Shown here: in pieces, positions 1-8,098 of the stretch | Layout of the letters: each line of letters opens with the position of its first letter | Position numbering within the stretch: the stretch's first letter is position 1 | Source of the DNA: Balneolales bacterium | Lineage (GTDB): Bacteria; Bacteroidota; Rhodothermia; Balneolales; Natronogracilivirgulaceae | Direction: 5' to 3' | NCBI GenBank assembly: GCA_007135115.1 | Contig: SLJN01000172.1 | Location: 1 to 33,538 of the forward strand | Length of the DNA stretch: 33,538 nt | The notes under the pieces: generated by a model | Database searches by the model: none | What the model was told of the DNA's origin: nothing | What the model saw: only the letters and a program-made list of their open reading frames with translations | Translations under genes and position numbers: made by a program

Positions 1-181
1 AATAATATTACTATTAGTAATACACCATTGACAACATAAAGTTGTAAAATTCTATTTTAAATGAGTTGTGCAACAGACACAGCCGGCGGATCCGGACTTA
101 ATTCCAGAACAGGAATTTCATGGGTGCTATACATCACATAATTGCAATGCAGCCAATCTGTTGAGGACATCGAAACCACAA

Positions 182-383
182 CCATAAATCAACAATAAAC
201 AATCATTTTCCGTCGATTTTAATCGACGGTTGAGCTGGGCTCCCCATCAATCAAAAGCGGCTTTAGCCCCGCAAATTCGCGGCTAAAGCCGCAGTGTGTG
301 TAGGTGGGGGAGGCCGGTAAACCGTCGGTTGAAACCGACGGAAATGGATGAGTTGCAAACCATTAGGGGCTATGTGATTTAAA
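182..383. repeat. REP-like multi-hairpin repeat, family A copy 1
   Basis: Contains three hairpins: ccgtcgattttaatcgacgg, gcggctttagccccgcaaattcgcggctaaagccgc and ccgtcggttgaaaccgacgg. The same order and motifs recur near 5211-5280, 5560-5680 and 17300-17876. Confidence 0.85.
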
Positions 384-554
384 GTTGTGCATCAAACTAC
401 AAAATCGATTCATCCCAAAAAATCCGCGCTCAATCCGAGTGCATCCGCGGTTCAATTCCACTAAAAACCATCACCCATTTTTACCTTTTGACCCATACCA
501 CACCCCGTTTATATTACGATAAGGTCAAAAAATATCCACCCAAACGCATTTTAA

Positions 555-1238
555 TTGATTCTGCAACAGATCAGTTCCACACCTTTTGAGATTCAGGCAC
601 AATGGTCATTATTCAAGACTGGTTCCTCAATAGATGCCGTCCCGCTTTACGTGTATCTGCATGGCTACGGCGAAAACATCAAAACCTTCCGCGACAAAAC
701 TCAAAATTTGCACGAATTGGAAGGGTACCACCTGTTTATCCAAGGGCCATATCCGCTACCGAGACCGGGGATGACCAACCGCGGTTATGCCTGGTACATC
801 TACGACGGACCCGATTCTGATTTTGCCTCCGAACTGGCTAAATCAACAAACTTGGTGGAGTCGGTGGTACGAGATGTCAAAGGTGAACATGAAATAGCAG
901 AAGTTGTGGTCATAGGATTTTCCATGGGTGCCTATCTCGGCGGTTATTGGGCGATGTTGGGGGAAGAGCCTCCGGATTATCTGGCGGCCTGTGGCGGGCG
1001 CATCAAAACCGAACTGCTTAACGACCGGCCACCTACTCAGAAAAAGCCGCTTGGCATTGCTGCCATTCACGGTAGGGAAGATGGCTCGGTGAAAGGCGAT
1101 CAACAGGAAGCCTGCATTCAGGATTTACGCAAACACGGCTACAACGCCGAAATGACCTGGGTCGAAGGCGGCCATAATTTCAGCCCCGCAATGTCCAAAG
1201 CCGTTAAAACCTGGGTGGGGAACCGCAGAGAGCGCTGA
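555..1238 (+). CDS. Alpha/beta hydrolase, phospholipase/carboxylesterase-like (TTG start in the supplied ORF)
   Basis: YVYLHGYGENIKTF oxyanion region, nucleophile elbow GFSMGAYLGG, late GREDGSV and GGHNF (Asp/His). Confidence 0.8.
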   Translation: MILQQISSTPFEIQAQWSLFKTGSSIDAVPLYVYLHGYGENIKTFRDKTQNLHELEGYHLFIQGPYPLPRPGMTNRGYAWYIYDGPDSDFASELAKSTNLVESVVRDVKGEHEIAEVVVIGFSMGAYLGGYWAMLGEEPPDYLAACGGRIKTELLNDRPPTQKKPLGIAAIHGREDGSVKGDQQEACIQDLRKHGYNAEMTWVEGGHNFSPAMSKAVKTWVGNRRER

Positions 1239-1422
1239 GGTATGCGCAGAGGAGAGCAGAGTGAATTAATAGGTTAACTACAGGGGACACAGAGCTTCAC
1301 AGAGTTCAAAAAGGTGAAAAATCTCTTCGTAATTGAGTAACAAAATCCAACAGTCAAACAACCAAACCCCAATCCCACACAGCGCCCTCCGCGCAATCCC
1401 CTGCGCACTCTGCGGTTACCCC
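1213..1422. repeat. Dispersed foldback repeat, family C copy 1
   Basis: gggtggggaaccgcag...tatgcgcagaggagagca...caggggacacag...ctgcgcactctgcggttacccc. The ends pair (ggggaaccgcag / ctgcggttacccc). A second copy is at 1895-2136. Confidence 0.8.
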
Positions 1423-1824
1423 TCAGGTCAGGAATTTGCGGTCTACACTCCATTCGTCGGCATCGAGTTTCCAGATCAGAACAAATGCAATGAAGGCAAA
1501 AAGCATGTTATTGGCGACTGTATCCGGACTGGGTTCCATAACGGCGCCGAATGTGAGTATGATCATCAAGGTTGCTGCGAGAACGAGGGAATAGTAGGTG
1601 CGCAAACCGAAAATGATGAAGAATCCGATAATTAATTCAGCAAAAGGGAGCGCATAGGCAAAAGGGGTGACAACCAATGAGGGGAGTTGCTCGGCGAACC
1701 GCTCTTGCAACCCCGCCGCAAAATTCTCAATACCACCTAAAAACTTGGAAAAGCCGTAGGTAAAAAGCATCAAACCAAAAGAAACCCGCAGAAGCAAATA
1801 AGCCGTGAATTGGTGGTCTTTCAT
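1423..1824 (-). CDS. DoxX family membrane protein
   Basis: LLLRVSFGLMLFTYGFSKFLGG and FAYALPFAELIIGFFIIFGL, four hydrophobic helices, ~130 aa. Confidence 0.8.
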   Translation of the reverse strand: MKDHQFTAYLLLRVSFGLMLFTYGFSKFLGGIENFAAGLQERFAEQLPSLVVTPFAYALPFAELIIGFFIIFGLRTYYSLVLAATLMIILTFGAVMEPSPDTVANNMLFAFIAFVLIWKLDADEWSVDRKFLT

Positions 1825-1894
1825 AAGAAATCATTTTAGAGGTGGATAAAATCAAGCCCAAGTAAAATGTACATAAATACAGCCAATCGAAAAC

Positions 1895-2136
1895 GGGTGG
1901 GGAACCGCAGGGGACGCTGAGGTATGCGCAGAGGAGAGCATAGTGAATTTGTGGGTTAACCACAGGGGACACAGGGATTCACAGAGAATGTTTAAGAAAG
2001 AAAATGGTTATCGAGAATATCCAACAGATAAACAGTCAAACACTAAACAGTCAAACACTAAACAGACAAACAACCAAACCCCATCCCACACAGCGTCCCT
2101 CCGCGTAATCCCTCCGCGTCCCCTGCGGTTACCCCC
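1895..2136. repeat. Dispersed foldback repeat, family C copy 2, with internal 15-bp tandem repeat
   Basis: Same borders as copy 1. Internal cagtcaaacactaaa x2 plus a degenerate third unit (2033-2078). Confidence 0.8.
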
Positions 2137-2258
2137 ACTCAAAAAAGCATTTCAATCTTGCGAAACCAATTTATATTTTATATCCGCATATAAACTTGCG
2201 GGAGTTGGTCTTTGATGATGTACCCCTCCGACACCCGTTCCATTTAACAAGATATCTC

Positions 2259-4616
2259 ATGAGTCGTTTTCTACAGTTTTTATCGGGCTATTTATCTCTG
2301 CTATTGATTGTCATGGCATGTGGTCCCACCGAAGAGGTAGCCGCTCCCGAGGAGAATGAAGAGGAACCCCGGGAATTTTCGATTACCGAAGAAGATTATG
2401 ACCGCGCTGCTTCACTGATGGGCTGGAATCTCTCTGATAAAGTCTTTCGCAATTCCATCAGTCCGAATTGGACCGATGATGACCAGTTTTGGTACCAGGT
2501 TTCTGACCGAGAAGGTGAGATTTACTATTGGGTCAATCCTCACGATCAAGTCAGGGAGCGGGCTTTTGACCATGAGCGTCTGGCCGAAGCGATCAAAGAA
2601 GCCACCGAACGCGAGTATGAGCCTTACGACTTACCTCTCGACAACCTTGAGATCGAAGACGACCGCAGCAGCTTAACTTTTACCGGCGATGATGTGATAT
2701 GGCAGTGTGATTTAGATACCTATGCCTGTGAAGAATACGGCGAGCCCAAACGCTCAGTTCCCCATTCTGTCGATTCTCCGGATGGGCGTTATTCCGCTTA
2801 CATTGATGACTGGAATCTGTGGGTCTACGATCACGAAGAAGAGGAAGATGTGCAGCTCACAACCGAGGGCGAGTATCGCCACGGTTTTGCAACCAACTCT
2901 CAGGGCTGGTTTCGTGCGGATTGGCCGATTTTATACTGGTCAGATGACGGCAGTCACATCTCAACTTTTCGACAGGATGAGCGCGATGTGCCCGAAATGC
3001 ACCTGCTGGAAATGGAAGAAGGTCGTCCGGTACTCGATTCCTGGCCGTATGCGCTACCCGGTGATGATGACGATGAAGTGCCCCGGCTCGAACGTGTCAT
3101 CATCGATGTCGAAGATCGCAGCAAAACCTGGCTCGATGTAGAACCTGACCATCAGCGCACCTCCAACTGCTGTGGGTTGCAGCGCGGTCGAGACTGGGCG
3201 GATAACGAATGGAATGAAGACGCCTCCCGACTCGCTTTTGTCTCCACCTCCCGCGATTATCAGACCGTGACCTTACGTATTGCCGATCCGGAAACCGGTG
3301 AGGTTACCGATATCTATGAAGAAACCGCGGAAACCTTTTTCGAATCTAATCTGACTTCCAGAGGTATTCCCAACTGGCGCGTATTGGAGCAGACCGACGA
3401 ATTCATCTGGTTTACCCGTAAAGATGAATACGGCCATCTCTACCTGCATGACCTGGAAACCGGTGACCAGAAAAACCGCATCACCGAAGGGGAGTGGAAT
3501 GTTGTGGATATCCTGAAAGTAGATGAGGATAACCGTGAGATCACCTTTACCGGAGCCGGCAAAAATCCGGATCACGACACCTACCACATTCACTTATATC
3601 GCGTTAGCATGGATGGCGGAGAAGTTGAGACATTGACCGAACAAGAGGGTAATCATAATATCTCCCTGTCACCCTCCGGAGATTACTTCGTCGATACCTG
3701 GTCGGATTTTACAACCCCCCAGACCATTGCACTGCGTGATGATACCGGAAATGAACTTTTAGAGCTGGAACAGGCGGATACAGAATTACTCGAAGAGGAA
3801 ACCATCTGGCATGCCCCTGAATCGTTTACCGTGAAAGACCGCAACGACGAATACGATCTGTACGGGTTGATGTTCAAGCCTTCCGATTTTGATGAAAATG
3901 AGTCTTACCCGATCATCAATCACATCTACCCGGGACCGCAGTCCGGAAGTATTGGTACACGATCGTTTACACCGTCGCGAGGGTTTGCGCAGGCGCTGGC
4001 TGAGCTGGGTTTCATTGTGGTTCAAATCGATGCTTTGGGAAGCAGTCCGCTCAGAACCAAGTCGTTCCACACCGCCTATCAGGGCAATATGGGCGATAAC
4101 GGACTGCCCGATCAAAAATATGCCATGGAGCAACTTGCCGATCGGTACGACTGGATTGATCTTGACCGCGTAGGCATTTATGGTCACTCGGGTGGGGGAT
4201 ATGCTACTGCCGCCGCACTGTTTCGTCATCCTGACTTCTTCCATGTGGGTGTATCCAGCGCCGGCAATCACGATAACACCGGTTACACCTACTACTGGGG
4301 CGAAAAATTCCAGGGCTTGCGGGAAGAAACCGAAGACGGTGATACCTACGACAATCAAGGCAACCCGGCAGTAGCCGAAAACCTGGAAGGCGATCTTCTG
4401 ATTTCCTATGGTACGATGGACAGCAACGTGCATCCGAATATGACCAAGCAGGTTATCAACGAGTTGATCGAACACAACAAAGATTTTGATCTCATTGTGA
4501 TGCCGAACCGCGGCCACGGATACTCCGGCGAGCCGTACCATATCCGGCGAACCTGGGATCACTTTGTGCGATATCTGCATGAGGTAGATCCTCCGGAAGA
4601 ATACGAGCTGCCGTGA
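2259..4616 (+). CDS. S9 family peptidase (DPP-IV/prolyl oligopeptidase-like), lipoprotein
   Basis: Lipobox-like VMACG after MSRFLQFLSGYLSLLLI. Beta-propeller-like N-terminus. GIYGHSGGGYATAAAL nucleophile elbow, GTMDSNVHP and NRGHGY catalytic regions. ATG at 2259 preferred over the ORF-track start at 2196. Confidence 0.9.
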   Translation: MSRFLQFLSGYLSLLLIVMACGPTEEVAAPEENEEEPREFSITEEDYDRAASLMGWNLSDKVFRNSISPNWTDDDQFWYQVSDREGEIYYWVNPHDQVRERAFDHERLAEAIKEATEREYEPYDLPLDNLEIEDDRSSLTFTGDDVIWQCDLDTYACEEYGEPKRSVPHSVDSPDGRYSAYIDDWNLWVYDHEEEEDVQLTTEGEYRHGFATNSQGWFRADWPILYWSDDGSHISTFRQDERDVPEMHLLEMEEGRPVLDSWPYALPGDDDDEVPRLERVIIDVEDRSKTWLDVEPDHQRTSNCCGLQRGRDWADNEWNEDASRLAFVSTSRDYQTVTLRIADPETGEVTDIYEETAETFFESNLTSRGIPNWRVLEQTDEFIWFTRKDEYGHLYLHDLETGDQKNRITEGEWNVVDILKVDEDNREITFTGAGKNPDHDTYHIHLYRVSMDGGEVETLTEQEGNHNISLSPSGDYFVDTWSDFTTPQTIALRDDTGNELLELEQADTELLEEETIWHAPESFTVKDRNDEYDLYGLMFKPSDFDENESYPIINHIYPGPQSGSIGTRSFTPSRGFAQALAELGFIVVQIDALGSSPLRTKSFHTAYQGNMGDNGLPDQKYAMEQLADRYDWIDLDRVGIYGHSGGGYATAAALFRHPDFFHVGVSSAGNHDNTGYTYYWGEKFQGLREETEDGDTYDNQGNPAVAENLEGDLLISYGTMDSNVHPNMTKQVINELIEHNKDFDLIVMPNRGHGYSGEPYHIRRTWDHFVRYLHEVDPPEEYELP

Positions 4617-5125
4617 TTGATACCGGGAGGCTGATCATACCGGTATTCGGATGTATCCTGTTATTGATGCTTTCTGCCGGCTGTGTCCGTACGCTCCATG
4701 TCCAGAATATGGATACTGACCGGCAGACCTACCGGAGTAGTCAGTTTTTCTTTTTTCCCAAACCCTATCGTATTTATCTGTCGGAAGATGAATACGTTCG
4801 CGGCTATGATGTGCAGGTAACAAGCGTTGTCACGATGTATCGTCCCTCACCGGGGGAAGACTTTAATGCCATCAGAAATACCAGAATTTACAGTATCACC
4901 CACACCAGCCGGGAAGCCGGATTGGTCATTGGACTGCTCGCCGGATTTGGCGGAAGTCTGCTGGTGAATAATCTTGTGGAATCCGAGCCATTCTACTCAA
5001 CCACTAATATAATGGAGCCCTCCCATTTCATCATTGGAGGTGTTGGTGCCGCCCTCGGTACCACTTACGGCTTTCCGAATGTAACAATGATGAATACCGA
5101 CACCGAACCGGAGCAGCAGGAGTGA
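4613..5125 (+). CDS. Hypothetical lipoprotein, start overlaps stop of the S9 peptidase
   Basis: GTG start at 4613 inside GTGA overlap. LMLSAGC lipobox. Confidence 0.7.
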   Translation: MIDTGRLIIPVFGCILLLMLSAGCVRTLHVQNMDTDRQTYRSSQFFFFPKPYRIYLSEDEYVRGYDVQVTSVVTMYRPSPGEDFNAIRNTRIYSITHTSREAGLVIGLLAGFGGSLLVNNLVESEPFYSTTNIMEPSHFIIGGVGAALGTTYGFPNVTMMNTDTEPEQQE

Positions 5126-5210
5126 TTTTATAATTCATAGGTGGTATTTAAGAAATTCGGTAGTGTTCGACAGATTTTATTCAAATCAAAAAAATCCAAA
5201 TACACCATTT

Positions 5211-5283
5211 GGCGGCTAAAGCCGCCGATGTGAGAGGGGGGAGAGCAACGACTCCGTCGGTTAAAACCGACGGAAATAGATGA
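5211..5283. repeat. REP-like repeat family A copy 2 (right half)
   Basis: ggcggctaaagccgcc followed by ccgtcggttaaaaccgacggaaat. Confidence 0.75.
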
Positions 5284-5335
5284 GAAGCAATGCTTAAGGG
5301 CTTTGGCACATGAAAAGAGGACATCCACCTAAAAA

Positions 5336-5474
5336 AGTCCGTAGTGAAGCATAGGACAGTCGAATGCCGGAGCGATGGTGCCTTTGGGCAACCTCGATCT
5401 GCCAGCCGGCGGATCGAGCCTTACTGCCGGGAGGTCGCATTTATCCCGGGTTTCACTCCGCTTCGCTCCGGACT
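5336..5474. repeat. Foldback repeat, family E copy 1
   Basis: agtccgtagtgaagcataggac at the left end and ctccgcttcgctccggact at the right end are imperfect inverted repeats. A related left end recurs at about 18021. Confidence 0.6.
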
Positions 5475-5559
5475 AATTTTAATTGTTTTGTGAGCAATAG
5501 CTAAAACTTTTTTGAACTAAAGCCCACCAGTCAGAGCGAATATAATACCCGTTCATAAG

Positions 5560-5680
5560 TATAGTAATAACAATCTATTTCCGTCGATTTTAATCGACGG
5601 TTAGACGGGGCAATCAATTAACTCAAAGGGGCTTTTAGCCCCGAGTGCCTGGCAGCTAAGCCGCCGATATGAGGGAGAGG
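5560..5680. repeat. REP-like repeat family A copy 3 (mainly left half)
   Basis: taacaatctatttccgtcgattttaatcgacggttag, aaaggggcttttagcccc, ctaagccgccgatatgaggg. Confidence 0.75.
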
Positions 5681-5712
5681 GGCTATATACACCAATTTTG
5701 ATCTAAACAGGT

Positions 5713-5817
5713 ATCAAACCCAAATCAAATACAGTACAAAGCCATATCAAAGACGTAAATATTCGAATTTGATACGAACTTGATACGAATTTGAGGTGTA
5801 TTTGAAACGTGTTTGAT
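5713..5817. repeat. 11-bp-phased, dyad-symmetric array of TTTGAT/ATCAAA half-sites
   Basis: ATCAAA at 5713, 5724, 5746 and TACAAA at 5735. TTTGAT 5768, CTTGAT 5779, TTTGAG 5790, TTTGAA 5801, TTTGAT 5812. All spacings are multiples of 11, with one dyad centre at about 5765. Confidence 0.75.
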
Positions 5818-6034
5818 AAAAGCGAGTTCCTCATGAATTATAAGGATCGTTCCTACCCCAATTATCCAGTAATATGCTTTCAACCCTGTTAAAAAATGGT
5901 CGACTTACCAAATCAACATCTTGCTAATTTTAAAGCATTTAAAGAGTTGTAAATTCGGTCATTCGAGGGAAATTACCATTGGTGTAAATGAGTTTCAGTA
6001 ACAGAACTCATAGAACATTCACAAAAAGGAATTA

Positions 6035-6667
6035 ATGATGCTGATTCGCAGTTCATTTAGCGTGTTAACCGCTGTGGTTTTTATCACTTTCGGTTTGTTA
6101 CTGAAAGGATGTGGTGGAGATCAACCGGATCAAACTTCACCGGAAGATATGGAAGAAATGCCTGAAGCCGGTGAGCAAGAAGCTCCGCAGCCTGGTGAAG
6201 AACCAGAGCAGGATCCGATGGGTGAAAGTGAAGATATCGGTGATATGGATTTAGTTGAAACCATGATTATTGAAAATCTAAGCGCCATGGTTTCGGCACT
6301 TGAGGGATCAGGTATGACCGAAGAGCTTCAGCAAGATGGTCCGTATACCGTTTTTGCCCCAAGTGATGAAGCATTTCAGCAGGCACCGGAAGAAGTTCAA
6401 CAGCTTTTGGTAAACCCTGATCCGGAAGCACTTGAAGACCTCATGGCTGGTCACGTTGTCGAAGGTGAATATACAACCGATGAACTTGCCGAGATGGGTG
6501 AAGTTGAAACCGTATCCGGTGATGTTCTAAGTATAGAAGGGGACGGAGATATGCTCGAAGTTGAAGGCGTAAACATTGCATTCAATGATATTGAAGCCGA
6601 AAATGGCGTAATACATACGCTCGAGACCGTCCTTACCGATCTTGGATACGCTTCATTAGAACAATAA
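6035..6667 (+). CDS. Fasciclin (FAS1) domain lipoprotein
   Basis: LLLKGCGG lipobox; DGPYTVFAPSDEAFQQAP; GVIHTLETVL. Confidence 0.9.
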   Translation: MMLIRSSFSVLTAVVFITFGLLLKGCGGDQPDQTSPEDMEEMPEAGEQEAPQPGEEPEQDPMGESEDIGDMDLVETMIIENLSAMVSALEGSGMTEELQQDGPYTVFAPSDEAFQQAPEEVQQLLVNPDPEALEDLMAGHVVEGEYTTDELAEMGEVETVSGDVLSIEGDGDMLEVEGVNIAFNDIEAENGVIHTLETVLTDLGYASLEQ

Positions 6668-6706
6668 TGTGCTGAAATCCTATTAATTAATTCTGATTTC
6701 TAAACG

Positions 6707-6741
6707 AAAGCCGCTTTTCATTTTTTTGGAAAGCGGCTTTT
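6707..6741 (+). terminator. Rho-independent terminator after the fasciclin gene
   Basis: aaagccgctttt...ggaaagcggctttt stem followed by T-rich tract. Confidence 0.75.
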
Positions 6742-6796
6742 GTATTTTAAGGGCTACGGATGTATCATCAGGGGCAAAGTCAAAAATTGATATGCA

Positions 6797-8098
6797 ATGA
6801 GTTACAAGTTTCTGGTTACCGGAGATATTCATCTGGGGCGACGCACGGTTCACCCTTCGGCGGAGATAAACGATCCGCAATTGTCGGTCTCCCACAGCTG
6901 GCAGCGGTTGATTGAGACGGCCATAGAGCATCAGGTTGAAGCGGTGCTCATCACCGGAGATCTGATTGATAAGGAAAATGCCTGGTTTGAGGCTTTGCAC
7001 AGTCTGAAGTCCGGTCTGCAGCAGTTGGATCAAAATGACATCAAAGTTTACGCGGTGGCCGGAAATCACGATGCTCTGGTTTTGTCGCAGTTGGATGAAA
7101 TACTGGCGGAAATCCCGTGTTTTTCGCTGTTGGGCAAAGGCAGACAGTGGGAGCAGGTGCAGCATCAATGCAGGGATGGTAACCGTATTGAAATTGCGGG
7201 ATGGTCATTCGACAAAGAACATTTGCAGGTCAACCCCGTAGCATCCGGGGTGCCGGAGCCGGGTGGCAGTCTGTCGATTACCTTGCTGCACACGGATCTT
7301 AACGGTCCGCCCGATTCCAGATATGCCCCGGTTTCGGAGAGAGAGTTGATCGACTCGGGGAGACCGATCTGGTTGCTCGGACACATCCATAAACTGGAGG
7401 TTGTTCGGGAGGGAAGTCCGTTTATCCTCTATCCGGGATCACCACACTCCCTTCACGCCAATGAGACCGGGATGCACGGTCCCTGGATGATGAACATTGC
7501 ATCTGATGGTCGTGTTCATGCGGAACAAATACCCCTTTCACCCATACGCTATGAAGAAATTGAAATCAGCCTGGATGATCTGCCAGAAGATTGGAAAAGT
7601 GAGTTTCTATCGCGGGTTATGCAGCAATTCAAAGGCGATCAGAGTACGCCGGTACAATGGAATGTGATTGATGTGATTTGCACGGGTGATCCGACACATT
7701 TCGATGCTATCGACCAATATTTTCAACAAGACGAGACAGAGCGCGAAATCGGAGGTTCGCCCTCGATCTACATCCGGAAATTTGTGAATCGTACCAGTCT
7801 GCCGCCGGCCAACCTTGAGAGCATGGCGGAACGCGCCAACCTCGAAGGAATCCTGGCAAGATTACTGATCCAATTAGATCAACCCGAAAATAGTGACGCA
7901 CTAAAAGAGCTGCTGCAAGAAGCCGGGCAGGTTCGGCAAAAAGTGCTGCGGCATGATGTTTTTAAACCTATACATGATGATCAGGATGAAGAGGCATCCG
8001 AGCCGGTAACTGCTGAAGAATCTGAAGAACTGCTCAAGCAGGCGGCGAGGGAGTGGCTCACTGAGTTGCGCAAACAATCCGAGGAGATGCAGCGATGA
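6797..8098 (+). CDS. Metallophosphoesterase, SbcD/Mre11/YhaO-like exonuclease
   Basis: VTGDIHLGRR, LITGDLIDKEN, AVAGNHDALV, LLGHIHKLE. Confidence 0.85.
   Translation: MSYKFLVTGDIHLGRRTVHPSAEINDPQLSVSHSWQRLIETAIEHQVEAVLITGDLIDKENAWFEALHSLKSGLQQLDQNDIKVYAVAGNHDALVLSQLDEILAEIPCFSLLGKGRQWEQVQHQCRDGNRIEIAGWSFDKEHLQVNPVASGVPEPGGSLSITLLHTDLNGPPDSRYAPVSERELIDSGRPIWLLGHIHKLEVVREGSPFILYPGSPHSLHANETGMHGPWMMNIASDGRVHAEQIPLSPIRYEEIEISLDDLPEDWKSEFLSRVMQQFKGDQSTPVQWNVIDVICTGDPTHFDAIDQYFQQDETEREIGGSPSIYIRKFVNRTSLPPANLESMAERANLEGILARLLIQLDQPENSDALKELLQEAGQVRQKVLRHDVFKPIHDDQDEEASEPVTAEESEELLKQAAREWLTELRKQSEEMQR

Noticed and set aside
182-383. CRISPR-like repeats
   Set aside because: The repeats are palindromic, non-identical and not regularly spaced with unique spacers; they fit REP-type elements better.
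1333-1635. 100-aa plus-strand ORF
   Set aside because: Starts inside dispersed repeat C and runs antisense to DoxX.
1943-2215. 90-aa plus-strand ORF
   Set aside because: Encoded by repeat C copy 2 (low-complexity NTKQSNTKQ from the 15-bp tandem repeat).
3786-4580. 264-aa minus-strand ORF in the S9 peptidase
   Set aside because: Lies opposite the catalytic domain of a clear coding gene; no family signature.
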